42,354 nt of DNA from Limnohabitans planktonicus II-D5 (GCF_001270065.2 NZ_LFYT02000033.1:1-42354); one strand, 5' to 3'; shown: positions 24,795 to 33,480, counted from the first letter of the stretch. A program made the numbers and translations. The notes: generated from the sequence alone by a model not told the origin.

Positions 24795-25313
24795 ATGACC
24801 GGCACACCATCTGATTCAGGGCTACTTGAAGCCATGCAAATTTACTTCCAAGGCGAGAAATTGGAAGCGTTGGTCTTCATCCTCCCGGCCGGTCTGATCA
24901 GCCTTGTGGTCGGAGCCTGGTTGATGACTGACAGCCCCACCAGTTTTGCACGAGGTGTTGCAATACCTTTCCTTCTGATGGGATTGCTTATGACTACGGT
25001 GGGCGCTGTAGTGGGCTACCGCTCGCCAGCACAAGTGCAAGCTCTTGAGCAGTCACTGAAAACTAATCCCCATGCGGCTGTCACAGAAGAATTGACACGG
25101 ATGAGCAAGGTCAATAAAGCATGGCCCGTCTACTTGGCCATTTGGGGCCTGTTGGGCGTTGCCGGTTTAGCACTCCGCTTTTTAACCTCTGCCGATTTAT
25201 TGCAAGGGATCGGCATTGCTCTGGTCTTATTTGCCGGAGTAGGTTTGCTGGTTGACGGATTTGCTGAGCGAAGAACCCATCCCTACACCTCAGCACTCCA
25301 TGCTTTGGGTTGA
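24795..25313 (+). CDS. Small membrane protein of unknown function
   Basis: I do not recognise it. It has 172 residues with about four hydrophobic segments (near 25-45, 55-78, 110-130 and 140-160). The start is ATG 24795 with AAGGAA five bases upstream; an in-frame TTG at 24780 is less likely. It follows the AraC gene by 60 bp and completes the SDR/AraC cassette. Confidence 0.7.
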   Translation: MTGTPSDSGLLEAMQIYFQGEKLEALVFILPAGLISLVVGAWLMTDSPTSFARGVAIPFLLMGLLMTTVGAVVGYRSPAQVQALEQSLKTNPHAAVTEELTRMSKVNKAWPVYLAIWGLLGVAGLALRFLTSADLLQGIGIALVLFAGVGLLVDGFAERRTHPYTSALHALG

Positions 25314-25705
25314 GTGCGGCCAGTTACGTGAGCGAATGGGTGCTCTATTTGAAAATATTGCAGTGAGGTATGACTGCTTGAGTGACCACTCAACCTGTTC
25401 CCACTTCCGCTTTGGGTCGGGAGTGTCTTTACAGCTAGCGCTAGACCGGTCGTTCATGTTCGCTAAAGCGCTAATCACCTGCACAGCATGTCAAGTGCCC
25501 GGTATTGTTAGTACAGCAGTCTTTGGAGGCACTACCTGTTGTATGACGGGTAGTGATAGAGGCGGCCATAACGACCGCTCACCACGAGTGGCTCAGTTCA
25601 GCCTAAAGCCGCCCAACGCCTACACCAATCACCAATCACCAATCACCAATCGTGGCTTATCCATGGCCATCCCAACAAGCCATAGCGACAACCACTTTCG
25701 CCCCC
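25314..25705. other. Non-coding stretch at the right edge of the accessory island, with a 7-bp microsatellite
   Basis: No convincing gene is seen; one frame open from 25252 to 25719 overlaps the membrane protein gene and looks random. The stretch contains four perfect head-to-tail copies of CACCAAT at 25623-25650. It ends at the truncated tctC gene, where the GC-rich chromosomal style resumes. Confidence 0.5.
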
Positions 25706-26087
25706 TCACTCCTCCGTAATCCTCTCATCCTTCACGATCTTGGCCATAGCCGGAATTTCCGCCTTGAGCCAGTTGCCAAACTCGGCTGGGCTCATGGCTG
25801 ATGGCTCGGCGCCCAGCGTGGTCAGGCGTTCGCGCACTTCGGGCATGGCGGCGATGCGTTGCACTTCGGCGTGCAGTTTGTCGATCACCGCTTGGGGCGT
25901 GTCCGCCGGGGCCAGCAGGCGCTGAAAACTGCCGGATAAAAAAGCCGGGAAGGCTTTCGGCCACGGTGGGGGTGTCGGGCATTTGCGCGTTGCGTTTGGT
26001 GCTCGATATCGCAATCAGTTTGATCTTGCCCGCCTTCACATGCGGGTAGGTGGCGACCATGCCGTTGAACATGGCATCCACCTCCCC
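25706..26087 (-). pseudogene. 5'-truncated, frameshifted second tctC (Bug family receptor) gene
   Basis: Only the last 125 or so codons of a TctC/Bug receptor remain, starting GEVDAMFNGMVATYPHV directly after the stop of the intact tctC gene. The frame breaks within a run of six T (minus strand, 25938-25943): before it reads TVAESLPGF, after it LSGSFQRLLAPAD in another frame. Removing one T restores a normal Bug sequence through to ERITEE. The first two thirds of the gene, with the signal peptide, are gone. The frameshift could be a base-calling error, but the truncation is not. Confidence 0.8.
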
Positions 26088-26088
26088 C

Positions 26089-27084
26089 TCATTCGAGTTT
26101 GATGTTCGCAGCCTTGATGACCTGCGCCCATTTGTCGATTTCGGCTTTCTGAAAAGCCTGCACCTGCTCCGGTGTCAACGTTGAAGGCTGCATGCCCAGC
26201 CCTTTGATGCGATCTTGCATCTCGGGCGTTTGCATGATTTTCAAAATCTCGGCATGCAGTTTGTCCACGATGGGCTTGGGTGTGCCAGCAGGCGCAAACA
26301 GCGCTTGCCAAGACACGACTTCAAACCCGGCAGTGCCCGGCCAGCCCGATTCGGCCACGGTGGGCACGTCGGTCAGCGCATCGGTCAAGCGCTTGGCCGA
26401 GGTCACGGCCAGTGCGCGCAGCTTGCCGCTTTGGATGTGGGCACCGGCCACCACGGTGGTGTCGAACATGAAATCCACCTGGCCGCTCATCACGTCTTGA
26501 ATGGCGGGGGCACTGCCTTTGTAGGGCACATGGGTGAATTTGACGTCCCCTTTGAAGGCCAGCAACTCTTGCGCCAGGTGTTGAGATGTGCCGTTGCCCG
26601 CCGATGCACCCGACAATTTGCCGGGGCTCGCTTTGGCGGCGGTCAACAGGTCTTTGAGTGTTTTGTAGGGGCTGTTGGCCGCCACCACCAGCACCACCGG
26701 GTTGGTGCCGTACAGGTACACGGGCGTGAAGGACTTGATCGGGTCGTAACCCAGCTTGGGGTACAGGCTCACGTTGATGGCGTGTGAGCTGATGGTGCCG
26801 CCCAGCAGGTTGTAGCCGTCGGCCGGGGCGCGGGCAGCAATCTCGGAGCCCACACTGCCACCAGCGCCGCCTTTGTTTTCGATGACCAGGGTGGTGCCCA
26901 GCGCGGTGCCCAGTTTTTGCGAGACCACGCGGGCCAGGATGTCGGTGGTGCCCCCGGCCGGAAAGGCGACCAGGTAGTTGATCGGCTTGGAAGGCCAAGG
27001 CGCTGCCTGACTGAAGGCAGCCGGAGCCATGGCGGCAACGGCGCACGCGGCGGCGGTCTGGATGAATTGACGGCGTTGTGTCAT
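26089..27084 (-). CDS. Tripartite tricarboxylate transporter-type substrate-binding protein (TctC/Bug family)
   Basis: A 331-residue periplasmic receptor. The N-terminal 25 residues (MTQRRQFIQTAAACAVAAM onward, ending AAFSQ) are a signal peptide. The mature part opens WPSKPINYLVAFPAGGTTD, the classic Bug opening, and continues with VIENKGGAGGSVG. No TctA or TctB membrane genes are in the window, so it is an orphan receptor, as is common in Burkholderiales. It lies 29 bp after garD with AGGAG before its ATG, so it is probably co-transcribed with the uronate operon and may bind a sugar acid. A much longer frame to 27966 is a shadow of garD. Confidence 0.9.
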   Translation of the reverse strand: MTQRRQFIQTAAACAVAAMAPAAFSQAAPWPSKPINYLVAFPAGGTTDILARVVSQKLGTALGTTLVIENKGGAGGSVGSEIAARAPADGYNLLGGTISSHAINVSLYPKLGYDPIKSFTPVYLYGTNPVVLVVAANSPYKTLKDLLTAAKASPGKLSGASAGNGTSQHLAQELLAFKGDVKFTHVPYKGSAPAIQDVMSGQVDFMFDTTVVAGAHIQSGKLRALAVTSAKRLTDALTDVPTVAESGWPGTAGFEVVSWQALFAPAGTPKPIVDKLHAEILKIMQTPEMQDRIKGLGMQPSTLTPEQVQAFQKAEIDKWAQVIKAANIKLE

Positions 27085-27113
27085 GAGATGTCTCCTCGTT
27101 GTATTCAGGTTTT

Positions 27114-28718
27114 TCAGGTGATGGGTGCAGGGTTGAACAGCACCAAGGCGTTGTGCAGCTTCCAGTGCTCGGCCCAGGTTTTGCGGCCACTGGCCACGTC
27201 CAGCATCATGCGAAACAGTTCCCACCCGGCTTCTTCGATGCTGATCTCGCCATCGGCAATGCGCCCGGCGTTCATGTCCATCAGGTCGTGCCAGCGGCGG
27301 GCCAGGTCGGTGCGTGTGGCCACCTTGACCACAGGGCAGGCCTGCAAGCCATAAGGCGTACCCCGCCCCGTGGTGAACACATGCACATTCATACCCGCAG
27401 CCAGCTGCAAGGTGCCGCAGATGAAATCGCTGGCGGGCGTGGCGGCAAAGATCAGGCCTTTTTGGTCGGCTCGGAGTTTGTTGCCCGGTGCCAGCACGCT
27501 CGATATGACCGAGCTGCCGCTCTTGATGATGGAGCCCATGGCTTTTTCGGCGATGTTGGACAAGCCGCCCGCCTTGTTGCCCGGCGTGGTGTTGGCGGTG
27601 CGGTCCACTTTGCCTCGGTCCAAATACTGGTCGTACCAACCCAACTCGCGCACGATGTCTTGGGCCACTTGGGGCGTGGCCGCGCGGCTGGTGAGCTGCT
27701 CCACCGCATCGCGCACTTCGGTGTTTTCTGAAAACATCACGGTGCCACCGGCCCGCACAATCAGGTCGGCCATGTAACCCACCGCCGGGTTGGCGGTCAC
27801 ACCCGAAAACGCATCGCTGCCGCCGCACTGCACGCCCACCACCAGCGCGCTGGCGGGCACGGTTTGACGGCGGCGTGCGTTCAGGCGCTCCAGGTGCGGA
27901 CGGGCGCTTTGCACGATGTGATCGATCATGGACATGAAGCCCACATGCGCATCGTCTTGCAAGCACACCAGATCAAGTGCCTGCGCGCCCATGGACTGCC
28001 ACGCTTCGCTCGCAGTGACGGAGACTGGCTGGATCGGGAAGGTGCCCAGTGGCAGCAAGCGATCAGGCTGCAGTTTTTCGCAGCCCAGGCTCACCACCAT
28101 CACCTCGCCGCCAAAGTTGGGGTTCAGGCTGATGTGGCGCAAAGTGCGGATCGGTATCTCGGCACCCGGTGCGTCAATCGCCACACCACAGCCATAGCTG
28201 TGCTCCAGGCCCACCACACCATCCACATGCGGAAAGAGCGGCAACAATTCGCGCTCAATGCGCTCCACTGCAATCTTGACCACGCCAGCCACACATTGCA
28301 CCGTGGTGGTGATGGCCAGCAAATTGCGTGTGCCCACCGAGCCATCGGCGTTGACATAACCGTCAAAGGTGAAACCTTCCAGCGGGGCTTGCGGCGCAGG
28401 CTGCACGGTGGCCATGGGCAGGCCTTGCAGTTCACGCGCAGGCGGAATGTCGAGCAAACGCTCGTGCACCCAACTGCCTGCCGGGATGGCTTGCCGGGCA
28501 TAGCCCACGGGCACGTTGTAGCGCAGCACCGCCTGGCCTTGGGCCAGATCGGTCAGCGCCACTTTGTGACCTTGCGGCACCTTGTCGCGCAATACCAGCC
28601 CTTCGGCCACACCGGCAGGCAGGACGGTACCTGCAGGCAGCCCGCCATCGTTGGCGATGATGGCCACGTTGTCTGCCGCATGCATGCGGATCGCCAAAGG
28701 CGGGCGTGAAGTGCTCAT
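27114..28718 (-). CDS. garD: Galactarate/altronate dehydratase family protein (GarD-like)
   Basis: A 534-residue dehydratase of the UxaA/GarD family. Residues 10-85 or so form the SAF domain; the catalytic core follows with GYVNADGSVGTRN, LEHSYGCG, SLGCEKLQPDRLL, GVQCGGSDAFSG and ANTTPGNKAGG. It dehydrates galactarate to 5-dehydro-4-deoxyglucarate; altronate dehydratase is the alternative, but the uronate dehydrogenase, aldolase and GudD alongside favour the aldarate role. Residues near 233-242 (VTASEAWQSM) are encoded by a copy of the chromosomal 58-bp repeat core and are probably an inserted loop. It is preceded by the TRAP genes with a 12-bp gap. Confidence 0.88.
   Translation of the reverse strand: MSTSRPPLAIRMHAADNVAIIANDGGLPAGTVLPAGVAEGLVLRDKVPQGHKVALTDLAQGQAVLRYNVPVGYARQAIPAGSWVHERLLDIPPARELQGLPMATVQPAPQAPLEGFTFDGYVNADGSVGTRNLLAITTTVQCVAGVVKIAVERIERELLPLFPHVDGVVGLEHSYGCGVAIDAPGAEIPIRTLRHISLNPNFGGEVMVVSLGCEKLQPDRLLPLGTFPIQPVSVTASEAWQSMGAQALDLVCLQDDAHVGFMSMIDHIVQSARPHLERLNARRRQTVPASALVVGVQCGGSDAFSGVTANPAVGYMADLIVRAGGTVMFSENTEVRDAVEQLTSRAATPQVAQDIVRELGWYDQYLDRGKVDRTANTTPGNKAGGLSNIAEKAMGSIIKSGSSVISSVLAPGNKLRADQKGLIFAATPASDFICGTLQLAAGMNVHVFTTGRGTPYGLQACPVVKVATRTDLARRWHDLMDMNAGRIADGEISIEEAGWELFRMMLDVASGRKTWAEHWKLHNALVLFNPAPIT
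27992..28021. repeat. Single copy of the 58-bp repeat core inside garD
   Basis: ACTGCCACGCTTCGCTCGCA followed by GTGACGG matches the core of the array at 14534-15036. Two bases differ, one in each arm, and the pairing is kept: ATTGC/GCAAT there becomes ACTGC/GCAGT here. The copy is in frame and adds SVTASEAWQS to the protein. Confidence 0.85.
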
Positions 28719-28730
28719 GTTCTCAGCCGA

Positions 28731-30020
28731 TCACTTCAACAAGTTGGGCAGCCACAAGGTGAACACGGGCACATAGGTCACCAAAAGCACGGCCACGGTC
28801 AGCGCCCCGTAAAAAGGCGCGATGGTGCGCATGACCTGCCCCACCGAAATTCCGCCGATGGCGCAACCCACAAACTGCACCGAGCCCACGGGCGGCGTGT
28901 TCAGGCCCAGGGCGCAGTTGATCAGCAGCATGATGCCGAACTGCATCGGGTCCATGCCAAAGTGCATGGCGATCGGCAAGAAGATCGGGGTGCAAATGAG
29001 GATGGTGGCCGCCATGTCCAAAAAGGTGCCCAAGATGAACAGCAAGATGTTGATCATCAAAAAGATGACCCAAGGCTCGGTGCTGATTTTTTGCATCAGC
29101 GCACCGGTCATCTGCGGCACCTCATACAGCGCCATGAAATAGCCGAAGGCGTTGGAAATGCCTATCAAGAGCAGAACCACGCCGGTGGTTTTGCAGGCCT
29201 TGGCGCAAGCCTTCAAGAAGTTTTGAAACGTCAAACTGCGGTAAACCACCGTGGTGACAAACAAGGCCCAAGCCACCGCAATCGAGGCGGACTCGGTCGC
29301 GGTAAACGCCCCCGACAAGATACCGCCCAAGATGATGACAACGACAAACAGACCCGGCATCGCTGCGCCAAAGGCCTTGGTCACCTCCAGCCAACCCGGA
29401 AAATTGCCGTGGACCGGGTAGCCCCGGCGCACCGCCACCCAGTAAGCCGCGCCCAAATTGCACAGCGTCAAAATGATCGCAGGCACCAAGCCCGCCAAGA
29501 TCAAACCCAGCACACTGACCGAGGCCAGGCCTGATGCGGCCAGCGTGAAGATGATCATGTTGTGTGAGGTGGGCATGATGGCCCCCACCAAGGAGGCGTG
29601 CGTGGTCACGTTCACCGCGTAGTCGGCGTCGTAGCCTTCCTTCTTCATGAGCGGAATCATGACCGAGCCTATGGCCGACACATCGGCCAAAGGCGAGCCC
29701 GCCACGCCGCCAAAAATGGTGCAGCCCACCACGTTGCTCATGCCCAGGCCGCCGCGCACATGGCCGACCAGGCTGTTGGCAAAACGCACGATGCGGTCGG
29801 CAATGCCGCCGTAGAGCATCAGCTCACCGGCAAACACAAAAAACGGAATGGCCAGGAAGGAGAACACCTGCATGCCCCCGACCATTTTTTGAAACACCAT
29901 GGCCACCGGCAAACCGGCTGCGATGATGGTGGCCACCGAGGACAGGCCAATGGCAAAGGCCACAGGCACGCCCAAGATCAAGAGCAGCGTGAAGCTGAGG
30001 GCAAGGACGGTGAGTTCCAT
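28731..30020 (-). CDS. dctM: TRAP transporter large permease subunit
   Basis: A 429-residue integral membrane protein with 11-12 hydrophobic segments, typical of the large DctM subunit that couples substrate uptake to a sodium gradient. Family hallmarks are VPVAFAIGLSS near the N-terminus, GGVAGSPLADVSAIGSVMIP, and the late CTPIFLPIAMHFGMDP and NTPPVGSVQF. The ATG at 30020 gives the expected length. It works with dctQ and dctP upstream and is followed by garD, so it most likely imports a uronate or aldarate. Confidence 0.92.
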   Translation of the reverse strand: MELTVLALSFTLLLILGVPVAFAIGLSSVATIIAAGLPVAMVFQKMVGGMQVFSFLAIPFFVFAGELMLYGGIADRIVRFANSLVGHVRGGLGMSNVVGCTIFGGVAGSPLADVSAIGSVMIPLMKKEGYDADYAVNVTTHASLVGAIMPTSHNMIIFTLAASGLASVSVLGLILAGLVPAIILTLCNLGAAYWVAVRRGYPVHGNFPGWLEVTKAFGAAMPGLFVVVIILGGILSGAFTATESASIAVAWALFVTTVVYRSLTFQNFLKACAKACKTTGVVLLLIGISNAFGYFMALYEVPQMTGALMQKISTEPWVIFLMINILLFILGTFLDMAATILICTPIFLPIAMHFGMDPMQFGIMLLINCALGLNTPPVGSVQFVGCAIGGISVGQVMRTIAPFYGALTVAVLLVTYVPVFTLWLPNLLK

Positions 30021-30029
30021 GTCAATTGA

Positions 30030-30112
30030 CCTCCGCAGGGCCGCCCCAAGGAGGGCAAGCGCCCCCTCGGGGGGCAATGACGTACACGAAGTGACGAATG
30101 TGGGGGCTCATA
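30030..30112. repeat. GC-rich intergenic element between dctQ and dctM (Comamonadaceae-type spacer repeat)
   Basis: This spacer contains GGGCCGCCCCAAGGAGGGCA, then a hairpin GCCCCC-TC-GGGGGGC, then ACACGAAGTGACG and GTGGGGGCTC. I recall close relatives as frequent intergenic elements in Acidovorax and related genomes; that is memory and not a search. It fills the whole gap between the two TRAP genes and may affect their relative expression. Confidence 0.55.
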
Positions 30113-30113
30113 T

Positions 30114-30602
30114 TCATTCCCAAACGGGCTTCACGACTTGACCACGCAGCAGCGCCACCATGTGCTCAACAGAGAACAAGACAATCAAAGCGCCGGCAAT
30201 GATCACCGGCACATAGTCGATGCCGTCGGGCACGGGCAGCATGGGTTTTTTTTCGCCCCACTTGGCGCTGGCCCACAGCCAGCCGCCTTGCACCATCAAA
30301 AAGCCAAACAAAGCGACCAAGGCGTGGATCAACACTTCGATGCGGTGCTGCCATTTTTCGGGCAACAAAACCACCAATGACTCCAAACCAATGTGCCCGG
30401 CATCGCGCACGCCCACAGCCAAGCCAAAAGCCGTGACGAACAACACGATCAGCATGGCCAAAGCTTCGGCCCAAGTGGGCGTGTCATTGAGCACATAGCG
30501 ACCGATGACCTGCCACTGCACACACAGGATCACGGCGATCAAGCCAAGCACGGCCAAGACCAGGCAGATCTTGGACACGGTTGCACAAAATTTGGTGAAC
30601 AT
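30114..30602 (-). CDS. dctQ: TRAP transporter small permease subunit
   Basis: A 162-residue protein with four hydrophobic segments, as in DctQ. The family motif region QVIGRYVLNDTPTWAEALAM lies after the first segment. It forms the membrane complex with DctM. It starts at ATG 30602, follows dctP by about 48 bp, and is separated from dctM by the repeat element. Confidence 0.9.
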   Translation of the reverse strand: MFTKFCATVSKICLVLAVLGLIAVILCVQWQVIGRYVLNDTPTWAEALAMLIVLFVTAFGLAVGVRDAGHIGLESLVVLLPEKWQHRIEVLIHALVALFGFLMVQGGWLWASAKWGEKKPMLPVPDGIDYVPVIIAGALIVLFSVEHMVALLRGQVVKPVWE

Positions 30603-30650
30603 GAAAAGCTCCAGCCCCCGGCTCTTGCCTGGGGCATATGGAAAAGCCCG

Positions 30651-31616
30651 TTACTGGGTGTCTTGAATGGTTTTGATGGCCCGCTTCATTTCGGGCGTGG
30701 TCATGAACTTGTCATACACCGGGCCCATCACGGCCTGGAAGGAACGCTTGTCCACTTCGACGATTTCGGCACCGGCAGCTTTCACGTTGGCCAGCGATTT
30801 GCCCTCGGCTTCATCCCAAGCCTTACGCTGCACTGCCACCGACTCTTTGGCCGCTTGGCGGACCATGGCTTGCTCGTTGGCGGGCAGCTTGTCCCACACC
30901 ACTTTGGACATCACCAAAATCTCGGGGGCCATGGAGTGTTCGGTTTTGGAGTAGACCTTCACGGCTTCGACGTGTTTGGCGGTGTCAAACGAAGGGATGT
31001 TGTTTTCTGCTGCGTCGATCAGGCCGGTTTTCAGGCCGGTGTAGACCTCGCCATAAGGCATGGGGGTGGCGTTGGCACCCATGGCACCGACCAGGGCCAC
31101 CCACAGGTCAGACTGCTGCACCCGGATCTTCAAGCCCTTGGCATCGGCCACGTTCTTGATCGCTTTTTTGGCATAGATGGAACGGGCGCCGCTGTCGTAA
31201 AAGGCCAGACCCACAAAGCCCACCGATTCACAACTCTTGAGGATTTCTGCGCCCACGGGACCATCGAGCGATTTGCGCATGTGGTCCACCGAGCGGAACA
31301 AAAACGGCATGGTGGGCACCATGGTCATGGGGCAAACACCGTTCATGGGAGCCACGTTGACGCGCACCAAATCCAGCGCACCGATCTTGACCTGGTCGAT
31401 GGTTTCTTTTTCAGAACCCAAAGCGCCTTTGTTGAAGACCTTGATCTTGTGTTTGCCACCCGAGAGTTTGTCGAGCACCGTGCTCATGTGCTTGACCGCC
31501 ACCACCGTGGGGTAATCGTCGGCGTTGTGAATGTCGGCCGAGCGGAACTCGACCGCTTGCGCCGACAAGGCCAGACCCGCGGCAATGGCGATCAGTGATT
31601 GTTTGAGTTTCATCAT
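30651..31616 (-). CDS. dctP: TRAP transporter periplasmic substrate-binding subunit
   Basis: A 321-residue receptor of the DctP family. A short signal peptide (MMKLKQSLIAIAAGLALSAQA) precedes the mature start VEFRSADIHNADDYPTVVAV. The middle part LKIRVQQSDLWVALVGAMGA contains the arginine that binds the carboxylate in this family, and NIPSFDTAKHVEAVKVYS follows. The two adjacent ATGs at 31616 and 31613 are both possible; AGGAG is spaced best for the first. The context points to a hexuronate as ligand. Confidence 0.9.
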   Translation of the reverse strand: MMKLKQSLIAIAAGLALSAQAVEFRSADIHNADDYPTVVAVKHMSTVLDKLSGGKHKIKVFNKGALGSEKETIDQVKIGALDLVRVNVAPMNGVCPMTMVPTMPFLFRSVDHMRKSLDGPVGAEILKSCESVGFVGLAFYDSGARSIYAKKAIKNVADAKGLKIRVQQSDLWVALVGAMGANATPMPYGEVYTGLKTGLIDAAENNIPSFDTAKHVEAVKVYSKTEHSMAPEILVMSKVVWDKLPANEQAMVRQAAKESVAVQRKAWDEAEGKSLANVKAAGAEIVEVDKRSFQAVMGPVYDKFMTTPEMKRAIKTIQDTQ

Positions 31617-31673
31617 GGGAGTCTCCTGTTTAAAAATTGAAAAAGAACCGTCACACACTTGCGAAAAAACACT

Positions 31674-32582
31674 TCAAGCCGGAGCAGGAAAGCGAGAGAA
31701 CAACGGCTCTGGCAGACCCCGCACACCGGGCTGCAGGGCAATCACAGCCCCACTGCTGCCGCGCATGGCATCGGTGGTCTGCGCGGGGATGATCGAAGTC
31801 ACAAACAACTGGTCCAGATCGGCCCCACCAAAGGCGCACATGGAGGGCTTGGGCATGGGCACGGTCAGCGACTGTGTCCACTGGCCTTGTGCATCGAAGG
31901 CGTGAATTTGCCCCGCGTCGTTGCCGCAAATCCAATAACGGCCATCCGCATCGACCGCCGCGCCATCGGGGCGACCGGGCCAATCGTTCATGTCCACAAA
32001 CACCCGTTGGTGGCTCAAAGCCCCTGTGGGCAAATCGAGGTCAAAGGCCCAAATTTTTTGCACTTGCGGGTGAGAGTCGGACAGATACAGGGTGCGCCCG
32101 TCCGGGCTGAGCCCCAAGCCATTGGGCGTGAGCAAGCCCTTGACGTGCGGGCCGGTGAGGCCCCTTTCGTCCAGGCAATACAAACCGCCACGCGCCGAGG
32201 CCAGCGACATGTCCATCGCCATGGTGCCCACCCAAAAGCGACCGCTGGCATCGCAACGGCCATCGTTGAAGCGCATGCCGGGTGCCGGGTGTGTGATGCG
32301 GGCAAGCCACTGCCAATCCACCTGACCACCATCGCGCAGAGTGACGAAGGCGATGCCGGTTTCCATCGCGGCGATCAATTGGCCTGATTTCTCAGTCAAG
32401 GCGATGCAGCCCACACGCTCAGGCATGTGCCAAGACTCAAGGGGTGCGACCACCCCAGGCTGGCAGCGGCGAATGAATGCCCCTTCGATGTCCACCCACC
32501 ACAAACACTTGGCACGGACATCCCACACGGGGGATTCGCCCACAAGGTCCGGCACATCAGCAATGGTTTGATAGGGGTTCAT
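31674..32582 (-). CDS. SMP-30/gluconolactonase family lactonase
   Basis: A 302-residue six-bladed beta-propeller lactonase. The metal-binding positions of the family are seen as GESPVWD (Glu), MRFNDGRCDASGRFWVGTM (Asn, Asp), LLTPNGLGLSPDG (Asn) and WPGRPDGAAVDADG (Asp). It probably opens the aldarolactone made by the uronate dehydrogenase encoded on the other arm of the locus. The ATG at 32582 is chosen because an extension to 32633 runs into the divergent promoter region. It is the first gene of the minus-strand operon. Confidence 0.9.
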   Translation of the reverse strand: MNPYQTIADVPDLVGESPVWDVRAKCLWWVDIEGAFIRRCQPGVVAPLESWHMPERVGCIALTEKSGQLIAAMETGIAFVTLRDGGQVDWQWLARITHPAPGMRFNDGRCDASGRFWVGTMAMDMSLASARGGLYCLDERGLTGPHVKGLLTPNGLGLSPDGRTLYLSDSHPQVQKIWAFDLDLPTGALSHQRVFVDMNDWPGRPDGAAVDADGRYWICGNDAGQIHAFDAQGQWTQSLTVPMPKPSMCAFGGADLDQLFVTSIIPAQTTDAMRGSSGAVIALQPGVRGLPEPLFSRFPAPA

Positions 32583-32644
32583 GAAGAAAAGGCCATCGGC
32601 TGCAGTGTTCTGATACATTGCCACTGTGAGCACGATGTGATCTG

Positions 32645-32655
32645 TTGTCGTACAA
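32645..32655. promoter_or_regulatory. Putative GntR operator in the divergent lactonase/gntR promoter region
   Basis: TTGTCGTACAA is a gapped inverted repeat (TTGT-3 bp-ACAA). Its reverse complement, TTGTACGACAA, shares the first eight bases with TTGTACGA at 33481-33488, just before gudD. Half-sites of this type are usual for FadR-subfamily GntR proteins. Confidence 0.45.
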
Positions 32656-32701
32656 GTTCATTATGCAAACTCAAGCCCGAACCGGAATGCGTACTTACCC
32701 G

Positions 32702-33436
32702 ATGAACAGCCCAGCAGCCCCCGCCGAAAAGCGCAAGACGCGCAGCCTGACCGCTGAACTGGTCGATCAACTCAGCGCCGATATTCAAAAAGGCGAGCTG
32801 ATCAGCGGCCAAAAATTAGCCACCGAAGCCGCGATCATGGCGCGTTTTGGCGTGAGCCGCACCGTGGTCAGGGAAGCGATTTCAAAGTTGCAGGCAGGTG
32901 GCCTGGTGGAGACACGGCACGGCATCGGCACCTTCGTGCTGGCCCAAACAGACACCCCCTCCTTCCGGATCACCCCGAACCAACTGAGCACCTTGCACGA
33001 TGTGATCGCCTTGCTGGAGTTGCGCATCAGCATCGAAACCGAGGCCGCCGCCCTGGCCGCTGTTCGGCGCACCGAGGGCAATCTGCGCATCATGCAAGAA
33101 GCCATGCAGGCGTTTTCAACGGCGATCGAAGCAGGCCGTGATGCGATTGCCGCCGACTTCCAGTTCCACCAAGAAATTGCCCGCGCCACCCAAAACAAGC
33201 ACTTTGCAGACATGATGAATTCGCTGGGTGCGCAGTCCATTCCGCGAGCCCGCCTGGAGACCACATCCACGCTTGACGCCACCCGACTGGCTTACCTCAG
33301 GCGCGTGCACCAGGAGCACGAAAACATCCTGAACGCCATCGCGCAGCAAGATGCAGAATCGGCGCGTGCCGCCATGCGGACCCATTTGTCCAACAGCCGC
33401 GATCGGCATAAAAAAGGCGCATCCAGCCACCACTGA
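32702..33436 (+). CDS. GntR family regulator (FadR/FCD type) of the uronate locus
   Basis: A regulator of about 244 residues from this start. The winged helix reads LVDQLSADIQKGELISGQKL then MARFGVSRTVVREAISKLQA; the FCD ligand domain follows with LLELRISIETEAAALAA, DFQFHQEIARATQN and HQEHENILNAI. The start is uncertain: ATGs at 32663 and 32687 and a TTG at 32645 are in frame, but the putative operator at 32645-32655 makes the later ATG more sensible. It lies between the two catabolic arms and most likely represses both until a uronate or aldarate binds. Confidence 0.88.
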   Translation: MNSPAAPAEKRKTRSLTAELVDQLSADIQKGELISGQKLATEAAIMARFGVSRTVVREAISKLQAGGLVETRHGIGTFVLAQTDTPSFRITPNQLSTLHDVIALLELRISIETEAAALAAVRRTEGNLRIMQEAMQAFSTAIEAGRDAIAADFQFHQEIARATQNKHFADMMNSLGAQSIPRARLETTSTLDATRLAYLRRVHQEHENILNAIAQQDAESARAAMRTHLSNSRDRHKKGASSHH

Positions 33437-33480
33437 ACGCAGCGTTGAGGGTTAACACGCATCACCCAAATCGGTCTTAG

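Noticed and set aside
25252..25719. 155-residue plus-strand frame at the island edge
   Set aside because: It overlaps the membrane protein gene, includes the CACCAAT microsatellite and has no family resemblance.
26089..27966. 625-residue reading of tctC fused to an upstream extension
   Set aside because: The added part is an out-of-frame shadow of garD; the ATG at 27084 with AGGAG and a signal peptide is the true start.
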